Part shown: piece after piece, positions 63,694-64,000 of the stretch
How positions within the stretch are numbered: position 1 is the first letter of the stretch
How the letters are laid out: each line of letters starts with the position of its first letter
Origin: Auanema rhodensis
Lineage: Eukaryota > Nematoda > Chromadorea > Rhabditida > Rhabditidae
Direction of reading: 5' to 3'
Assembly: GCA_964057225.1 (NCBI GenBank)
Contig: OZ059900.1
Span: 13,655,638-13,719,637, forward strand
Length of the DNA: 64,000 nucleotides
Position numbers and translations under genes: made by a program
The notes under the pieces: generated by a model
Database searches by the model: none
The model's input: the letters and a program-made list of their open reading frames with translations, nothing else
Told to the model about the DNA's origin: nothing

Positions 63694-64000
63694 ATGTTGG
63701 TTCTCGCACTTGTAACATTAGCTGTTTTATCGAACAGCGCATTTGCATTTTCCTGTAAAGATCAGAATAATAAAGATGTCGACTGGTAATATCTATTTGG
63801 ATAACTGTCTTCAACATTCTTAGATGTTTTTTAGGTTTGCGGTTTATAAGATGCCGACGGAGAAAGAAAACTCCGCTAATGGGATCTCTGGTGGCACAGC
63901 ATTCTACTACGTAGATTCAAACATTAAAGGAGCTTTGAAAGCGTCGAAAGAAACATTAGATTCAAAAGAGCAAGCTATCGCTTATACTTTACAACAATTT
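63694..64000 (+). CDS. Deoxyribonuclease II family protein, 5' part (truncated by window end)
   Basis: Exon 1 is 63694-63785. Exon 2 starts at 63835 and runs off the window. A signal peptide (MLVLALVTLAVLSNSAFA) precedes FSCKDQNNKDVDWFAVYKMP, which matches the DNase II start (C.....(V)DWF..YK.P). The FYYVDS segment and the SKEQAIAYTLQQ that follows match the YxYxD and early helical blocks. DNase II enzymes are acid endonucleases of lysosomes and the gut lumen that digest DNA; in nematodes they clear apoptotic or bacterial DNA. A CTACAG acceptor lies six bases before the ATG. The catalytic HxK motifs would be beyond the window. Confidence 0.88.

Overview
The window is a nuclear chromosome segment of a nematode, most likely a rhabditid (Caenorhabditis-like). 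It is AT-rich. Genes are broken into small exons by introns of mostly 40-60 bases ending in TTTTCAG-like acceptors. Several start codons sit directly behind such an acceptor, as expected for spliced-leader trans-splicing. Nematode-typical families are present: a Hunchback-like zinc-finger protein, an Entamoeba/nematode-type lysozyme, a CX-module protein and an HP1-like protein with the HPL-type chromoshadow motif. I cannot name the species. Nearly all gene models below were built by hand, checking reading phase across every junction.

Layout, left to right: 3' part of a huntingtin homologue (+, 1-4248); a decayed non-LTR reverse transcriptase (-, ~5.6-6.0 kb); an HP1-like chromodomain/chromoshadow gene (-, 7.0-7.9 kb); a small secreted CX-module protein (+, 9.1-9.8 kb); a secreted protein with two MAM-like domains (+, 10.4-12.6 kb); a large Rbfox (fox-1/asd-1) splicing-factor gene with kilobase introns and an alternative first exon (+, 15.3-26.2 kb); a lysozyme (+, 27.8-28.8 kb) convergent with an hbl-1 (hunchback-like) gene (-, 29.4-31.5 kb); a 7.4-kb non-coding stretch that is probably hbl-1 upstream control DNA; an arylsulfatase (+, 38.9-41.1 kb); a NOP16-like nucleolar protein (-, 42.1-45.4 kb) with a complete mariner transposon in one intron; ethanolamine-phosphate cytidylyltransferase (-, 49.1-50.8 kb); a nicotinic acetylcholine receptor alpha-type subunit (-, 52.3-54.9 kb); a 99-residue putative secreted peptide precursor (+, 57.3-57.9 kb); a PRPP-synthetase-associated protein (+, 58.9-61.3 kb); an unrecognised acidic protein (+, 62.1-62.9 kb); and the 5' end of a DNase II gene (+, from 63.7 kb, cut by the window end).

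The genes do not form one pathway. They look like an ordinary autosomal neighbourhood of housekeeping, neuronal and developmental genes. Spacing and mixed orientation give no good evidence for operons. Non-coding DNA repeatedly carries 100-400-base pyrimidine-rich (CT) islands and GA/CT microsatellites, often upstream of genes or in long introns.

I found no clearly undescribed multi-gene system. The most interesting signals are: two conserved genes (arylsulfatase and receptor) whose homology-supported 3' splice sites lack AG; a lysozyme that appears to have lost both acids of its DxE catalytic motif; a cytidylyltransferase with an altered second HxGH motif; a receptor with no glutamate at the M2 selectivity position; a mariner element with perfect 30-base ends and an intact D,D34D triad; and a small precursor ending in an amidation-type RYG.
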